Assembly (NCBI GenBank): GCA_902805885.1
Contig: CADCUM010000097.1
Coordinates: forward strand, 1-64,000
Length of the DNA: 64,000 nt
Direction of reading: 5' to 3'
Source: an uncultured Nocardioides sp.
GTDB taxonomy: Bacteria; Actinomycetota; Actinomycetes; Propionibacteriales; Nocardioidaceae
Part shown: in pieces, positions 1 through 7,463 of the stretch
How positions within the stretch are numbered: the first letter of the stretch is position 1
Layout: each line of letters begins with the position of its first letter
Translations under genes and position numbers: made by a program
Notes under the pieces: model-generated
Databases searched by the model: none
Seen by the model: the letters and a program-made list of their open reading frames with translations, nothing else
Told to the model about the DNA's origin: nothing

Positions 1-981
1 ACCACGCGGTTCCGCCACGACCGCGGCAACCGCCTGCCCCACGACGTCGTGGTGGTCGACGAGACGTCGATGGTGTCCCTCACGTTGATGGCCCGACTCC
101 TCGAGGCCGTCCGCCCCGACGCCCGGCTGGTGCTGGTCGGCGACCCCTCGCAGCTGTCCTCGGTCGAGGCCGGAGCGGTGCTGAGCGACCTGGTCCGCGG
201 CTACGACGGGCGTGCCGACTCGCCCGTCGCAGCGCTCCACACCTCCCACCGCTTCGACGGGGAGATCGGTCGGCTCGCCGAGGCGATCCGGGCCGGGGAC
301 GCCGACGCGGCGCTGGAGGTCCTGGCCGCGGGGCGCGGCAACGTCGAGTGGGTGACCGACAGCTCCGCGCCGCAGGTGCGGGCAGCGTCCCTCACCGCCG
401 CGCTGGCGGTGCGCGACGCGGCGGTGGAGCGCGACGCGAGCCGGGCACTCGCAGCGCTCGGCCGCCATCGCCTGCTGTGCGCCCACCGCGAGGGCCCCTA
501 CGGCGTCCGCCACTGGAACCGGCGCGTCGAGCAGTGGATCACCGCCGAGACCGGCGACCCCCTGGCCGAGCGGGCCTACCCCGGACGGCCGGTGCTGGTG
601 ACCGCCAACGACCACGCGCTCCGCGTCTACAACGGCGACTCCGGGGTCGTCGTCGACACCCCTGCCGGTCGCCGCGTCGCGCTGCCGGGCGCGCAGGCGG
701 CCGACGGCCCGCGCTTCCTGGCCCCGGCGCGCCTCGGCGACGTGGAGACCATGCACGCGATGACCATCCACAAGTCCCAGGGCGGGCAGGCCGAGCACGT
801 CACCGTGCTGCTCCCCGACGCCGAGTCCCGCCTGCTCACGCGCGAGCTCTTCTACACCGCCGTCACGCGCGCCCAGACGCTCGTCACGGTGGTCGGCGAG
901 GAGGAGTGGGTCCGCGCCGCCATCGGCCGACGTGCCCAGCGGGCGAGCGGGCTCGCCGTACGCCTCGCCGGGGCGGGATAG
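1..981 (+). CDS. recD: RecD-like DNA helicase / exodeoxyribonuclease V alpha subunit, 3' part
   Basis: The frame is open from base 1, so the N-terminus and Walker A motif lie outside the window; 326 residues are visible. Seen directly: a Walker B/DExx segment (VVVVDETSM), helicase motif III (GDPSQLSSVEAG), motif V-like TIHKSQGGQAEHV, and motif VI-like LFYTAVTRAQ near the end. This order and spacing are typical of the C-terminal half of RecD and RecD2 superfamily 1B helicases, which unwind DNA 5'-to-3' in double-strand break processing. Without the N-terminus and upstream neighbours, RecD of a RecBCD complex cannot be separated from a stand-alone RecD2 or AAA helicase; the compact C-terminus favours RecD. 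Confidence 0.85.
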   Translation, partial: TTRFRHDRGNRLPHDVVVVDETSMVSLTLMARLLEAVRPDARLVLVGDPSQLSSVEAGAVLSDLVRGYDGRADSPVAALHTSHRFDGEIGRLAEAIRAGDADAALEVLAAGRGNVEWVTDSSAPQVRAASLTAALAVRDAAVERDASRALAALGRHRLLCAHREGPYGVRHWNRRVEQWITAETGDPLAERAYPGRPVLVTANDHALRVYNGDSGVVVDTPAGRRVALPGAQAADGPRFLAPARLGDVETMHAMTIHKSQGGQAEHVTVLLPDAESRLLTRELFYTAVTRAQTLVTVVGEEEWVRAAIGRRAQRASGLAVRLAGAG

Positions 982-990
982 CCTCGGCCT

Positions 991-1590
991 GTGCCCTACC
1001 TGCTTCGTGTGCGACTGCCCGACGTCCCTGGCTCGCTGGGCCGCGTCGCCAGCGCGATCGGCGAGGCGGGCGGCGACATCGAGGCGATCGAGATCGTCGA
1101 GAAGAACGACGGGTACGCCGTCGACGACGTGCTCCTCGAGACCGCCCCCGGCACGATGCCCGACTCGATCGTCTCCGCGTGCGCGCAGCTCGACGGCGTG
1201 AGCGTGCTGTGGGTCAACCGCTACGCCGCCGGCGGCAACCTCTTCCTCGACCTCGAGGTGGTCGAGGCGCTCACCGAGGACCCCTCGTCGGCGTGCGAGC
1301 GGATCGTCGACCTGCTCCCCGTGACGTTCCGGGTGGACTGGGCCGCGCGGGTCGATCGCTCGGGGCGGATCGTCCATGCGAGCGGCTCGGGGCCCGAGTC
1401 GCTCGACTGGGTCGAGGTGCCCGGGCCCGTCCGCCTTCCCGGGGACGACATGTACGTCGTGGTCGCGGCGCCGTTCACGGACGACGTCGTGCTGATGGGC
1501 CGTCGCGGCGGCCCGGAGTTCCTCGACTCCGAGCTCGCGCGGCTCGGGCACCTGCTGGGGCTCGCGGCCACCGTCAACAAGGTGACCTGA
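991..1590 (+). CDS. ACT-domain amino-acid-binding protein
   Basis: 199 residues from a GTG start 9 bases after the recD stop, so probably co-transcribed. The N-terminus (LLRVRLPDVPGSLGRVASAI..GGDIEAIEIV) is a clear ACT domain, a small-molecule, usually amino acid, sensing fold. A second, less typical half follows and no catalytic domain is attached. Stand-alone ACT proteins are generally allosteric sensors or regulators, but the ligand and partner cannot be read from the sequence. It ends 6 bases before the 3' end of the convergent FMN reductase gene. Confidence 0.75.
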   Translation: MPYLLRVRLPDVPGSLGRVASAIGEAGGDIEAIEIVEKNDGYAVDDVLLETAPGTMPDSIVSACAQLDGVSVLWVNRYAAGGNLFLDLEVVEALTEDPSSACERIVDLLPVTFRVDWAARVDRSGRIVHASGSGPESLDWVEVPGPVRLPGDDMYVVVAAPFTDDVVLMGRRGGPEFLDSELARLGHLLGLAATVNKVT

Positions 1591-1596
1591 GGCGCC

Positions 1597-2208
1597 TCAG
1601 CCCACGGGCGGGTAGGGCGCGTCTCTGAGCACCCGCGCCAGGTGCGCGACGTGGGCGGCGAGCGTCTTGTTCGTCGTCGCGGTCTCCTCGGGCGTGGAGT
1701 CCAGGTCCTTGTAGTCGACGGCCTGCATGGCCTGGCCGACCCAGTAGGTGGCGCTGCTCGCTGCGATGGTGAACCCGACGTCGTTCAGCGCCTGGAACAC
1801 CTGCGCCGTGACGTGGTGGGCGCCGTCCTCGTTGCCGACGACCCCGAGACCCGCGACCTTGCCGTACGTCAGCAGACGTCCCTGCTCGTCCGTCTCGGAG
1901 AGCTCGGCGTCGAGCCGCTCGAGGACCATCTTGCACACCGCGGAGGCCTGGCCGAGCCAGATGGGGGTGACGATCACGAGGATCTCGGCCTCCAGCATCA
2001 GCGCGCGGAGAGCCGGCCAGCCGTCGCCGTCCCCCTCGTCGGTGGTGACCCCGAACCGCACGTCCTCGTCGATCACCCGCTTCATCTGCCCCTGCACGCC
2101 GTGCTCGGCGAGGGCGGCGAGGATCTGGGTGCCGAGCAGGTCGCTGCTGGACTCCTCCGACCCTCGCTTCAGCGTGCAGTTCAGGACGAGGGCGGTGAGG
2201 TCGCTCAT
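1597..2208 (-). CDS. NAD(P)H-dependent FMN reductase / flavodoxin-like oxidoreductase
   Basis: 203 residues from the ATG at 2208. The N-terminal LTALVLNCTLKRGSEESSSD is the phosphate-binding loop of flavodoxin-like NADPH:FMN reductases. TPIWLGQASAVCKMVLERLD and the GNEDGAHH segment match the second and third flavin-contact regions of that family, which reduces free FMN or carries it as cofactor. The frame stays open further upstream, but homologues begin at this MSDLTALVLN start; no clear ribosome binding site is visible. No partner flavoenzyme is adjacent, so the electron acceptor is unknown. Confidence 0.8.
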   Translation of the reverse strand: MSDLTALVLNCTLKRGSEESSSDLLGTQILAALAEHGVQGQMKRVIDEDVRFGVTTDEGDGDGWPALRALMLEAEILVIVTPIWLGQASAVCKMVLERLDAELSETDEQGRLLTYGKVAGLGVVGNEDGAHHVTAQVFQALNDVGFTIAASSATYWVGQAMQAVDYKDLDSTPEETATTNKTLAAHVAHLARVLRDAPYPPVG

Positions 2209-2298
2209 CGGCGGGGAGTACCCCGCCGTCCCAGGGGCATACGGCGCACGGCTACGGGTACGCCTGCCCGTCAAGCCCCACGACGGAGGGACGAGTCG

Positions 2299-2544
2299 AT
2301 GACCACGAACGAGATGCCGGACATGCCCGAGGCACCCGAGACGGCCGCACCGGCCGGCGACCCCGAGGCCGACGACCTGGCGCTCGCCGAGCCGGACGGC
2401 ACGACTGACCCGGAGACCACGGCACACGAGGACCTCGACCTCGAGACGCTCGCGCACGCCGACGACGCAGACCAGGAGGCGCTGGCGGGACACCTCGCCG
2501 AGGGTCGGCTCGACGGGCAGGAGGACGGTCGCCTCCTCGACTGA
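2299..2544 (+). CDS. small acidic protein of unknown function
   Basis: An 81-residue frame starts with ATG at 2299, preceded by a good ribosome binding site (GGAGGG at 2285-2290). The product is extremely acidic and rich in Asp, Glu, Ala and Thr, with hardly any aromatic residues, and looks disordered. I recognise no domain. The start and the GC3-rich codon use support real coding. It lies head to head with the FMN reductase gene and ends 15 bases before the convergent F420-type oxidoreductase gene. Confidence 0.55.
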   Translation: MTTNEMPDMPEAPETAAPAGDPEADDLALAEPDGTTDPETTAHEDLDLETLAHADDADQEALAGHLAEGRLDGQEDGRLLD

Positions 2545-2559
2545 GGTCGCGACCGTGGG

Positions 2560-3000
2560 TCAGGCGCGCTCGAGCAGGAAGAGCGGGATCAGCCGCTCGG
2601 TCCTCTCGGCGTACGACGCGTACGTCGGCCACGTGGCCACGGCCCGCTCCCACCACTCCTCGCGCTCGGGACCGCTGAGCTCGCGGGCCAGGTAGGTGTG
2701 CTTCTCCGCCCCGTCCTGGAGCTCGACCTCGGGGTGGTGGCGGACGTTGTCCGCCCACGCGGGGTCCTCCGCCGCCGCGCCGTTCGAGGCCACGGCGAGG
2801 TAGGCGCCGTCGTGCTCGACGCGCATGACGGGGTTCTTGCGGAGGTGTCCGCTGCGGGCCCCGACCGAGGTGACGACCACGACCGGGTAGTCCGTCCCGG
2901 GGAGGGTGCCACCCTCCCGCCCGTCGCTGGCCTCGTACTCCTCGACGTTCTTGCGCACCCACTCGGACGCGCTGGGGACGTAGGTGCCGGTGAGTGCCAT
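2560..3000 (-). CDS. nitroreductase/deazaflavin (F420)-dependent oxidoreductase family protein
   Basis: 146 residues from ATG at 3000. The segments VVVVTSVGARSGHLRKNPVMRVEHDGAYLAVASNGAAAEDPAWADNV (split here only by description) and HPEVELQDG are characteristic of the Ddn-like split beta-barrel family of actinobacteria. Members use reduced F420 to reduce quinones, nitroimidazoles or unsaturated compounds, or bind fatty acids. The usual family length is about 140-150 residues, so the gene is complete. Substrate cannot be assigned. It shares its strand with the EamA gene 45 bases upstream and could be co-transcribed with it. Confidence 0.8.
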   Translation of the reverse strand: MALTGTYVPSASEWVRKNVEEYEASDGREGGTLPGTDYPVVVVTSVGARSGHLRKNPVMRVEHDGAYLAVASNGAAAEDPAWADNVRHHPEVELQDGAEKHTYLARELSGPEREEWWERAVATWPTYASYAERTERLIPLFLLERA

Positions 3001-3044
3001 GCCCCCAGGACACCACGCCGCTCCTCCGGATTCCAGGGGCGACC

Positions 3045-3962
3045 TCAACCGGGCACGGTCGCCTCGACGGCCGGAGGACGGGAGAGTGGGGCGGCCGCTC
3101 GCGACCCCACCGTCGCCCACAGCACCCCGCCGACGACCAGCACCCCGCCGAGCAGCTCGAGCAGCGCGGGCCGGTCGCCGAGCACCCACCAGCCCGCGAG
3201 CAGCCCGGTGACCGGGACGAGCATCGAGAACGGCGCGACCGTGCCGGCGGGGTGCCGCGCCATCAGCCAGACCCAGATGCCCGACCCCACGATCGTCCCG
3301 AGCAGGATCGTGTAGCCGAGCCCGGCCCACGCGAGCGCCACCTCCGCCCCGGCGGGACCTGCGAACGACGCGGCGATCGCGCCGGGCCCCTCGACCGCGA
3401 GCGACAGCGCGAACATCGGCAGCGGCGGCACGACGGACATCCACAGCGTCAGGTGCAGCGGGTTCGGGGCGGCGGCCTGCCGGCTGGCGAGGTTGCCGAA
3501 CGCCCAGCCCAGGCCGCCCAGGACCACCAGGACGAACGGCACCCAGCCGGTGTCAGTGGCCCGCGCGAGACCCACCAGGGCCAGGCCGCTCACCGCGACG
3601 GCGACCCCGGCGGCGCGCCGGGCCGTCAGCCGCTCGCGCAGCAGGAGCGCACCGAGCAGCACGGTGAACGGAGCCGACGACTGCAGCACGAGCGAGGCGA
3701 GACCGGCGGGGAAGCCGGCCGCCATGCCGAGGTAGAGCCCGATGAACTGCAACGTCCCGAACCCCGCGCCGTACCCGAGGAGCCACCGGAGCGGGACCTG
3801 CGGGCGCGGGACCAGCAGGATCGTGGGCACGGCGATGAGGGCGAAGCGCAGACCGACGAGGAACAGCGGCGGGAACTGCTGGAGGGACGCGTGGATCGCC
3901 AGGAAGTTGAGACCCCACAGCACCGAGACCAGCACGGCGAGCAGGACGTGGCGGGGCGGCAT
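3045..3962 (-). CDS. EamA/DMT-family transporter
   Basis: 305 residues from the ATG at 3962; a GTG at 3986 would add eight residues. Ten hydrophobic segments are spread over the protein, beginning at once with HVLLAVLVSVLWGLNFLAI, the standard first helix of an EamA repeat. The two-fold repeat (about residues 1-140 and 145-290) is typical of drug/metabolite exporters of the RhaT/YdcZ type. Substrate unknown. It is divergent from the LysR gene starting at 4035, and such a regulator usually controls its divergent neighbour. Confidence 0.85.
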   Translation of the reverse strand: MPPRHVLLAVLVSVLWGLNFLAIHASLQQFPPLFLVGLRFALIAVPTILLVPRPQVPLRWLLGYGAGFGTLQFIGLYLGMAAGFPAGLASLVLQSSAPFTVLLGALLLRERLTARRAAGVAVAVSGLALVGLARATDTGWVPFVLVVLGGLGWAFGNLASRQAAAPNPLHLTLWMSVVPPLPMFALSLAVEGPGAIAASFAGPAGAEVALAWAGLGYTILLGTIVGSGIWVWLMARHPAGTVAPFSMLVPVTGLLAGWWVLGDRPALLELLGGVLVVGGVLWATVGSRAAAPLSRPPAVEATVPG

Positions 3963-4034
3963 GGCACGAGCGTCGGGCCGGAACACTCGTCACGTCCAGC
4001 GAAATGATCCGCGCTGACTCATTAGGCTGGCTTC
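3963..4034. promoter_or_regulatory. shared divergent promoter region, EamA / LysR
   Basis: The 72 bases between the two divergent start codons must hold both promoters. The stretch around 3999-4030 is relatively AT-rich for this genome (AAATGATC and CTCATTAGG). LysR regulators normally bind such an interval, but I see no unambiguous T-N11-A palindrome, so the operator itself is not assigned. Confidence 0.4.
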
Positions 4035-4925
4035 ATGAACGTCGCCCACCTCGAGCTGCTGCGCGAGCTCAGCGTCCGGGGCAGCCTCGCCGCGGTGGCC
4101 GCGGCCACGAACCGCACCCCCTCGGCCGTGTCGCAGCAGCTGCGGACCGCCGAGCGCGAGCTCGGTGTGGCACTGGTCGAGCGTGTGGGACGCGGCCTGC
4201 GGCTGACCGCGGAAGGGCGGCTCCTCGCGGACAGCGCGGACGAGGTGACCGACCTGCTGGCGCAGGTGAGGGCACGGCTGGAGCAGCGCGTGGGCGAGCC
4301 CCGGGGCAGGGTGCGGATCGGGACGCTCCCCTCTGCCGGGACAGCGCTGCTGCCGCCCCTGCTCCACCGCCTGCGGGGCACCGAGATCGAGCTCGACCTC
4401 GACGACTTCGACCTCGCCGAGGCCGACTACGCCGCCCGCACGCTCGATGCCGACGTCGTCATCGCGCACAGCCTCACCGGACGGTTCCCGCCCGGCGTCG
4501 ACGGACTGACCTGCCGGGTGCTGGCCCGGGAGCCGATCGACGTCGCCCTGCCGTCGGGTCACCCGCTGGCCGAGCACGAGAGGCTCCGGCCGGCGGACCT
4601 GCGAGGGACGACCTGGATCGGGGTCCCGGTGGGCTATCCCTTCGACACCATCCTGCAGGCGGTGGAGCGAGCCAACGGCGAGCACCTGGAGCGGTGGGTG
4701 CGGCTGCGGGACAACCGGATGATCGAGTCGCTGGTCCGCGAGGGCGCCGGCCTCGCGCTCCTCCCCCGCTTCACCACCCCGGCGGGCCGTGGGCTGGTCA
4801 CCCGGCCGCTCGCCGGCGTGCGGTCCGCCCGCACGGTCTCCGCGCTGTGCCGGCGCGACCGCTACGCGCGCCTCGTCGTACGGCGGGTGGTGGACGAGCT
4901 GGTGGCCATCGGACGGGAGCTCTGA
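4035..4925 (+). CDS. LysR-family transcriptional regulator
   Basis: 296 residues, the normal LysR length. The N-terminal winged HTH (about residues 1-60) is clear: LELLRELSVRGSLAAVAAAT, then TPSAVSQQLRTAERELG as recognition helix, then GLRLTAEGRLLADSA. The rest is the periplasmic-binding-like effector domain, starting near RGRVRIGTLPSAGTALLP. Divergent orientation to the EamA exporter gene suggests it controls that exporter and senses its substrate (inference). The gene is followed within 20 bases by an inverted repeat at 4943-5005. Confidence 0.9.
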   Translation: MNVAHLELLRELSVRGSLAAVAAATNRTPSAVSQQLRTAERELGVALVERVGRGLRLTAEGRLLADSADEVTDLLAQVRARLEQRVGEPRGRVRIGTLPSAGTALLPPLLHRLRGTEIELDLDDFDLAEADYAARTLDADVVIAHSLTGRFPPGVDGLTCRVLAREPIDVALPSGHPLAEHERLRPADLRGTTWIGVPVGYPFDTILQAVERANGEHLERWVRLRDNRMIESLVREGAGLALLPRFTTPAGRGLVTRPLAGVRSARTVSALCRRDRYARLVVRRVVDELVAIGREL

Positions 4926-4942
4926 GGCGGCCCCTCTCCCGC

Positions 4943-5005
4943 GGTGGTTCAGGGCAGGACGGTCGCCCCCGTCCCGCGAGCACGACCGTGTGCCACTGAA
5001 CTACC
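4943..5005. repeat. family A intergenic inverted repeat, copy 1
   Basis: Arms at 4943-4965 and 4983-5005 pair imperfectly (about 18 of 23 positions) around a 17-base loop. The left arm contains GTTCAGGGCAGGACGGTCG, which recurs almost unchanged at 33537-33555. It sits between the lysR stop and menB, ending 9 bases before the menB start, so it could terminate lysR transcription or fold in the menB leader. Confidence 0.65.
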
Positions 5006-5014
5006 CTCGCGGCC

Positions 5015-5950
5015 ATGACTGCCATCGAGGGTGTGAGCGAGATCTTCGACGCCGACGCCTGGGACGTCGTCCCCGGCTTCGACGACCTCACCGACCTGAC
5101 CTACCACCGCGCCCGCGAGCACGGCACGGTCCGGATCGCCTTCGACCGTCCCGACGTGCTCAACGCCTTCCGCCCCCACACCGTCGACGAGCTGCTCCGC
5201 GCCCTCGAGCACGCCCGCACCAGTGCCGACGTGGGGTGCGTCCTGCTCACCGGCAACGGACCGAGCGCCAAGCACGGCACGTGGGCCTTCTGCACCGGCG
5301 GCGACCAGCGGATCCGCGGTCGGGCGGGCTACCAGTACGAGACGGCGGGTCATGACGACGCGGGAGCGGACCCCAACCCCATCGACAAGGCGCGGCTCGC
5401 ACGCCTGCACATCCTCGAGTGCCAGCGGCTGATCCGGTTCATGCCCAAGGTCGTGATCTGCGTGGTCCCCGGGTGGGCCGCCGGCGGCGGGCACAGCCTG
5501 CACGTCGTCGCCGACCTGACGCTCGCGAGCCGGGAGCACGCCCGCTTCAAGCAGACCGACGCCGACGTCGGCTCCTTCGACGGCGGCTACGGGTCGGCGT
5601 ACCTCGCCCGCCAGGTCGGCCAGAAGCGGGCGCGCGAGATCTTCTTCCTCGGCGACGAGTACGACGCGGAGGAGATGCACCGGATGGGCGCGGTCAACAA
5701 GGTCGTCGACCACGCGGACCTCGAGCGTGAGGCGCTGGAGTGGGGGCGCAAGATCAACGGCAAGAGCCCGACGGCGCAGCGGATGCTCAAGTACTCGTTC
5801 AACCTCCTCGACGACGGCCTGGTCGGGCAGCAGCTCTTCGCCGGCGAGACGACGCGGCTGGCGTACATGACCGACGAGGCCCTCGAGGGGCGCGACCAGT
5901 TCCTCGAGAAGCGCGAGCCCGACTGGTCGCCGTACCCCTGGTACTACTGA
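5015..5950 (+). CDS. menB: 1,4-dihydroxy-2-naphthoyl-CoA synthase
   Basis: 311 residues of the crotonase fold. MenB performs the Dieckmann-type ring closure of o-succinylbenzoyl-CoA in menaquinone synthesis. Seen directly: the oxyanion-hole segment AFCTGGDQRIRG near residues 92-103, the actinobacterial insertion after it, VVPGWAAGGGHSLHVVADLTLAS, the FDGGYGSAYLARQVG active-site loop and the C-terminal WSPYPWYY tail typical of MenB. The length suits the long actinobacterial form. ATG at 5015 is chosen although no good ribosome binding site is seen; the leader is dominated by the inverted repeat at 4943-5005. Other men genes are not in the window. Confidence 0.95.
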   Translation: MTAIEGVSEIFDADAWDVVPGFDDLTDLTYHRAREHGTVRIAFDRPDVLNAFRPHTVDELLRALEHARTSADVGCVLLTGNGPSAKHGTWAFCTGGDQRIRGRAGYQYETAGHDDAGADPNPIDKARLARLHILECQRLIRFMPKVVICVVPGWAAGGGHSLHVVADLTLASREHARFKQTDADVGSFDGGYGSAYLARQVGQKRAREIFFLGDEYDAEEMHRMGAVNKVVDHADLEREALEWGRKINGKSPTAQRMLKYSFNLLDDGLVGQQLFAGETTRLAYMTDEALEGRDQFLEKREPDWSPYPWYY

Positions 5951-6139
5951 GGCAGCGACGTTGGGCGAGCTCCCGCCGTCCCGGGCCGGGACGAGTCCGA
6001 CAGCCGACGTGACGCCGACGGCTGAGGAGCGCGCGACCGGGGGACATCCGAGTCGCCAGGTGGCTCGGATCCTCCCCGATCAGGGACGTGAGCCTCCGGT
6101 CGGCGGGTCCGGCCGTCGCGCCGGCGGACGAGGTGGCAC

Positions 6140-6697
6140 ATGAGCTCTCGCGGCCAGGACGTCAGCCGCTCCAAGCACCTGTCCCTCGTGCTGCGACACC
6201 GGCCCGGCTCGGTCGGGGTCGAGCTCGACCCGCACGGCTGGGTCGACGTCGCCGTCCTGATCGACGCCCTGGCCGCCCACGGCACCGCCATCACCCGCGC
6301 CGACCTCGAGCGGGTGGTCAGCACCAACGACAAGCAGCGGTTCGAGTGGGACCGTGACGGCGACCGGATCCGCGCCCGGCAGGGTCACTCCGTCGAGGTC
6401 GACCTCGACCTGCAGGAGGCAGCGCCGCCGCCGGTGCTCTACCACGGGACGCCGCGACGCAACGTCGACTCGATCCTCGCGACCGGGCTGGAGCGACGGG
6501 GGCGGCACCACGTCCACCTGTCCGCGGACGTCCCGACGGCCGTACGCGTGGGGGCGCGCCGCGGCGACGCGGTGGTCGTCGCCGTCGCCGCCGCGGCGAT
6601 GCGACGGGACGGCCAGACGTTCTGGCTCTCCACCAACGGCGTCTGGCTCACCGACCACGTCCCTGCCGCGCACCTGCGCCTGCTGGCTCGGGAGTGA
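6140..6697 (+). CDS. kptA: RNA 2'-phosphotransferase, Tpt1/KptA family
   Basis: 185 residues, the family's usual length. KptA transfers an internal RNA 2'-phosphate to NAD+, giving a clean 2'-OH and ADP-ribose 1'',2''-cyclic phosphate. The N-terminal winged-helix part has SKHLSLVLRHRPG (Arg19-His20, part of the catalytic Arg-His-Arg-Arg set). The NAD-binding half has VLYHGTPRRNVDSILATGL, HVHLSADVPTAVRVGARRG and FWLSTNGVWLT. GAGGTGG at 6130-6136 precedes the ATG. Downstream come two inverted repeats, then the Y RNA genes and Ro60, hen1 and pnkp on the same strand. This makes a role in RNA repair more likely than an orphan function. Confidence 0.93.
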   Translation: MSSRGQDVSRSKHLSLVLRHRPGSVGVELDPHGWVDVAVLIDALAAHGTAITRADLERVVSTNDKQRFEWDRDGDRIRARQGHSVEVDLDLQEAAPPPVLYHGTPRRNVDSILATGLERRGRHHVHLSADVPTAVRVGARRGDAVVVAVAAAAMRRDGQTFWLSTNGVWLTDHVPAAHLRLLARE

Positions 6698-6779
6698 CCG
6701 CGCGGGCGGTCGCTGCACCGGCGTCCAGGAGGTGGAGCTCGTCAGCACCGGCAGGCTCCCTGCCCATCCCGGCCGTGCC

Positions 6780-6839
6780 GAGCGGTGCGTGAGGCAGGTC
6801 CTCCCCGTCGAGAAACGTGCCCTGCTCACCGCCCCGCTC
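6780..6839. repeat. family B inverted repeat, unit a
   Basis: GAGCGGTGCGTGAGGCAGG (6780-6798) pairs with small offsets with CCTGCTCACCGCCCCGCTC (6821-6839). It is the first of two tandem copies after kptA. The core GCGGTGCGTGAGGC also occurs at 6856, 58281 and 58354, and inverted near 52420. Position after a gene end suggests a transcription terminator or a mobile hairpin element. Confidence 0.65.
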
Positions 6840-6853
6840 GCCGTACCGCTGTC

Positions 6854-6906
6854 GGCGGTGCGTGAGGCAGGTCCTCCGCACCCAGAAGCCTGCGCTACTC
6901 ACCGCC
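6854..6906. repeat. family B inverted repeat, unit b
   Basis: GGCGGTGCGTGAGGCAGG (6854-6871) and CCTGCGCTACTCACCGCC (6889-6906) form the arms, outer seven bases perfectly paired. It lies 15 bases after unit a in the same orientation and keeps the same first arm, while the second arm and the loop differ. The pair separates kptA from the Y RNA promoters. Confidence 0.65.
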
Positions 6907-6978
6907 CCGCCGAGGCTCCGTTCACTCCCGACGATGAACGAACACGCGGCCCCGCATTCGCCGACGGGGGAAAGGCGA

Positions 6979-7007
6979 TTGACCCTCCCCACGGCCGCAC
7001 CCACACT
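6979..7007 (+). promoter_or_regulatory. putative promoter of Y RNA 1
   Basis: TTGACC (6979-6984) is followed after exactly 17 bases by CACACT (7002-7007), a reasonable sigma-70-type pair in this GC-rich background. The predicted start near 7014 lies just before the 5' arm of the Y RNA end helix at 7022. Confidence 0.5.
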
Positions 7008-7021
7008 GGTCACCACGCGTC

Positions 7022-7164
7022 AGCCCGGGCGGGCCGACGATCGTCGGTTACCTCTCCGGACCTGGGAGTCGGGGGTTCGAGTCCCTCTCGGCGCCTCGGC
7101 GTCGATAGCTCAGACGGGTAGAGCACCAGGCTGTACGGCGATCACCACCCCGCCCGCCCGGGCT
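7022..7164 (+). ncRNA. Y RNA 1, YrlA-type with permuted tRNA-like module
   Basis: The RNA ends form a perfect 12-bp helix (7022-7033 with 7153-7164). After an internal loop an 8-bp helix follows (7039-7046 with 7136-7143), then CCTGG (7061-7065) with CCAGG (7126-7130) in the place of an anticodon stem. Inside is a tRNA-like fold in permuted order. First come a 5-base variable region and a T arm (GGGGG, loop TTCGAGT, CCCTC, 7071-7087). The acceptor 3' strand TCGGCGC (7088-7094) is joined by CTCG to the acceptor 5' strand GCGTCGA (7099-7105), all seven positions paired. T8, A9 and a D arm (GCTC, 9-base loop, GAGC) follow. Bacterial YrlA RNAs, which bind Ro60, are known to mimic tRNA; the Ro60 gene lies 470 bases downstream. 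No mature tRNA can come from this order directly. Confidence 0.88.
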
Positions 7165-7229
7165 CGCGCGTCGCCCGCCGCCGTGTCCATGGCCGCAGGC
7201 ACCGCCGGAAGACACCGCCGGAAAACCCG

Positions 7230-7260
7230 TTGCCTGCCAGGGTGTGTAGACCCCTACACT
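7230..7260 (+). promoter_or_regulatory. putative promoter of Y RNA 2
   Basis: TACACT at 7255-7260 is a good -10 element; TTGCCT at 7230-7235 is a possible -35 with a long 19-base spacer. A start near 7267 would lie about 12 bases before the 5' arm of Y RNA 2. The -10 resembles the CACACT element of the first copy, supporting separate transcription of the two RNAs. Confidence 0.45.
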
Positions 7261-7278
7261 CCTGTCCACAAGAGAACA

Positions 7279-7418
7279 CGAGGTCCGGGTGGGCCGGGGA
7301 CTGTCGGTTACCACTCCTCATGGCCAGGATGCGGGTTCGAGTCCCGTCGCAGCACTGCTGTGTAGCTCAATCGGCAGAGCAGGACTCCGGCAGTCAGCAC
7401 ATGCCCACCCGACCCTCG
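7279..7418 (+). ncRNA. Y RNA 2, YrlA-type with permuted tRNA-like module
   Basis: The ends pair over 16 positions with two mismatches (7279-7294 with 7403-7418). A 9-bp helix follows (7299-7307 with 7387-7395, one G-U pair). The stem in anticodon position is weak: only TCCT (7315-7318) with AGGA (7381-7384), and a TGGCCA palindrome lies in the extended variable region. The T arm is GCGGG, loop TTCGAGT, CCCGT (7331-7347). The acceptor strands CGCAGCA (7348-7354) and TGCTGTG (7356-7362) are complementary but separated by one base, so in practice about 6 bp form with a 3-base loop. T8, A9 and the D arm GCTC...GAGC (7365-7380) complete the tRNA-like part. The shared core GTCGGTTACC (7303-7312) recurs at 7043-7052 in copy 1. 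Confidence 0.83.
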
Positions 7419-7463
7419 TGACTCTCCTGGTCCAGAGCGGCGGGCCGACGCAGATCGGTGATC

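Noticed and set aside
7061-7130. A normal tRNA gene (Arg or Tyr) around the T loop at 7076 or the D arm at 7108
   Set aside because: T arm and acceptor 3' strand precede the acceptor 5' strand, so no collinear cloverleaf exists; the anticodon place is taken by a helix joining the RNA ends, which fits a Y RNA.
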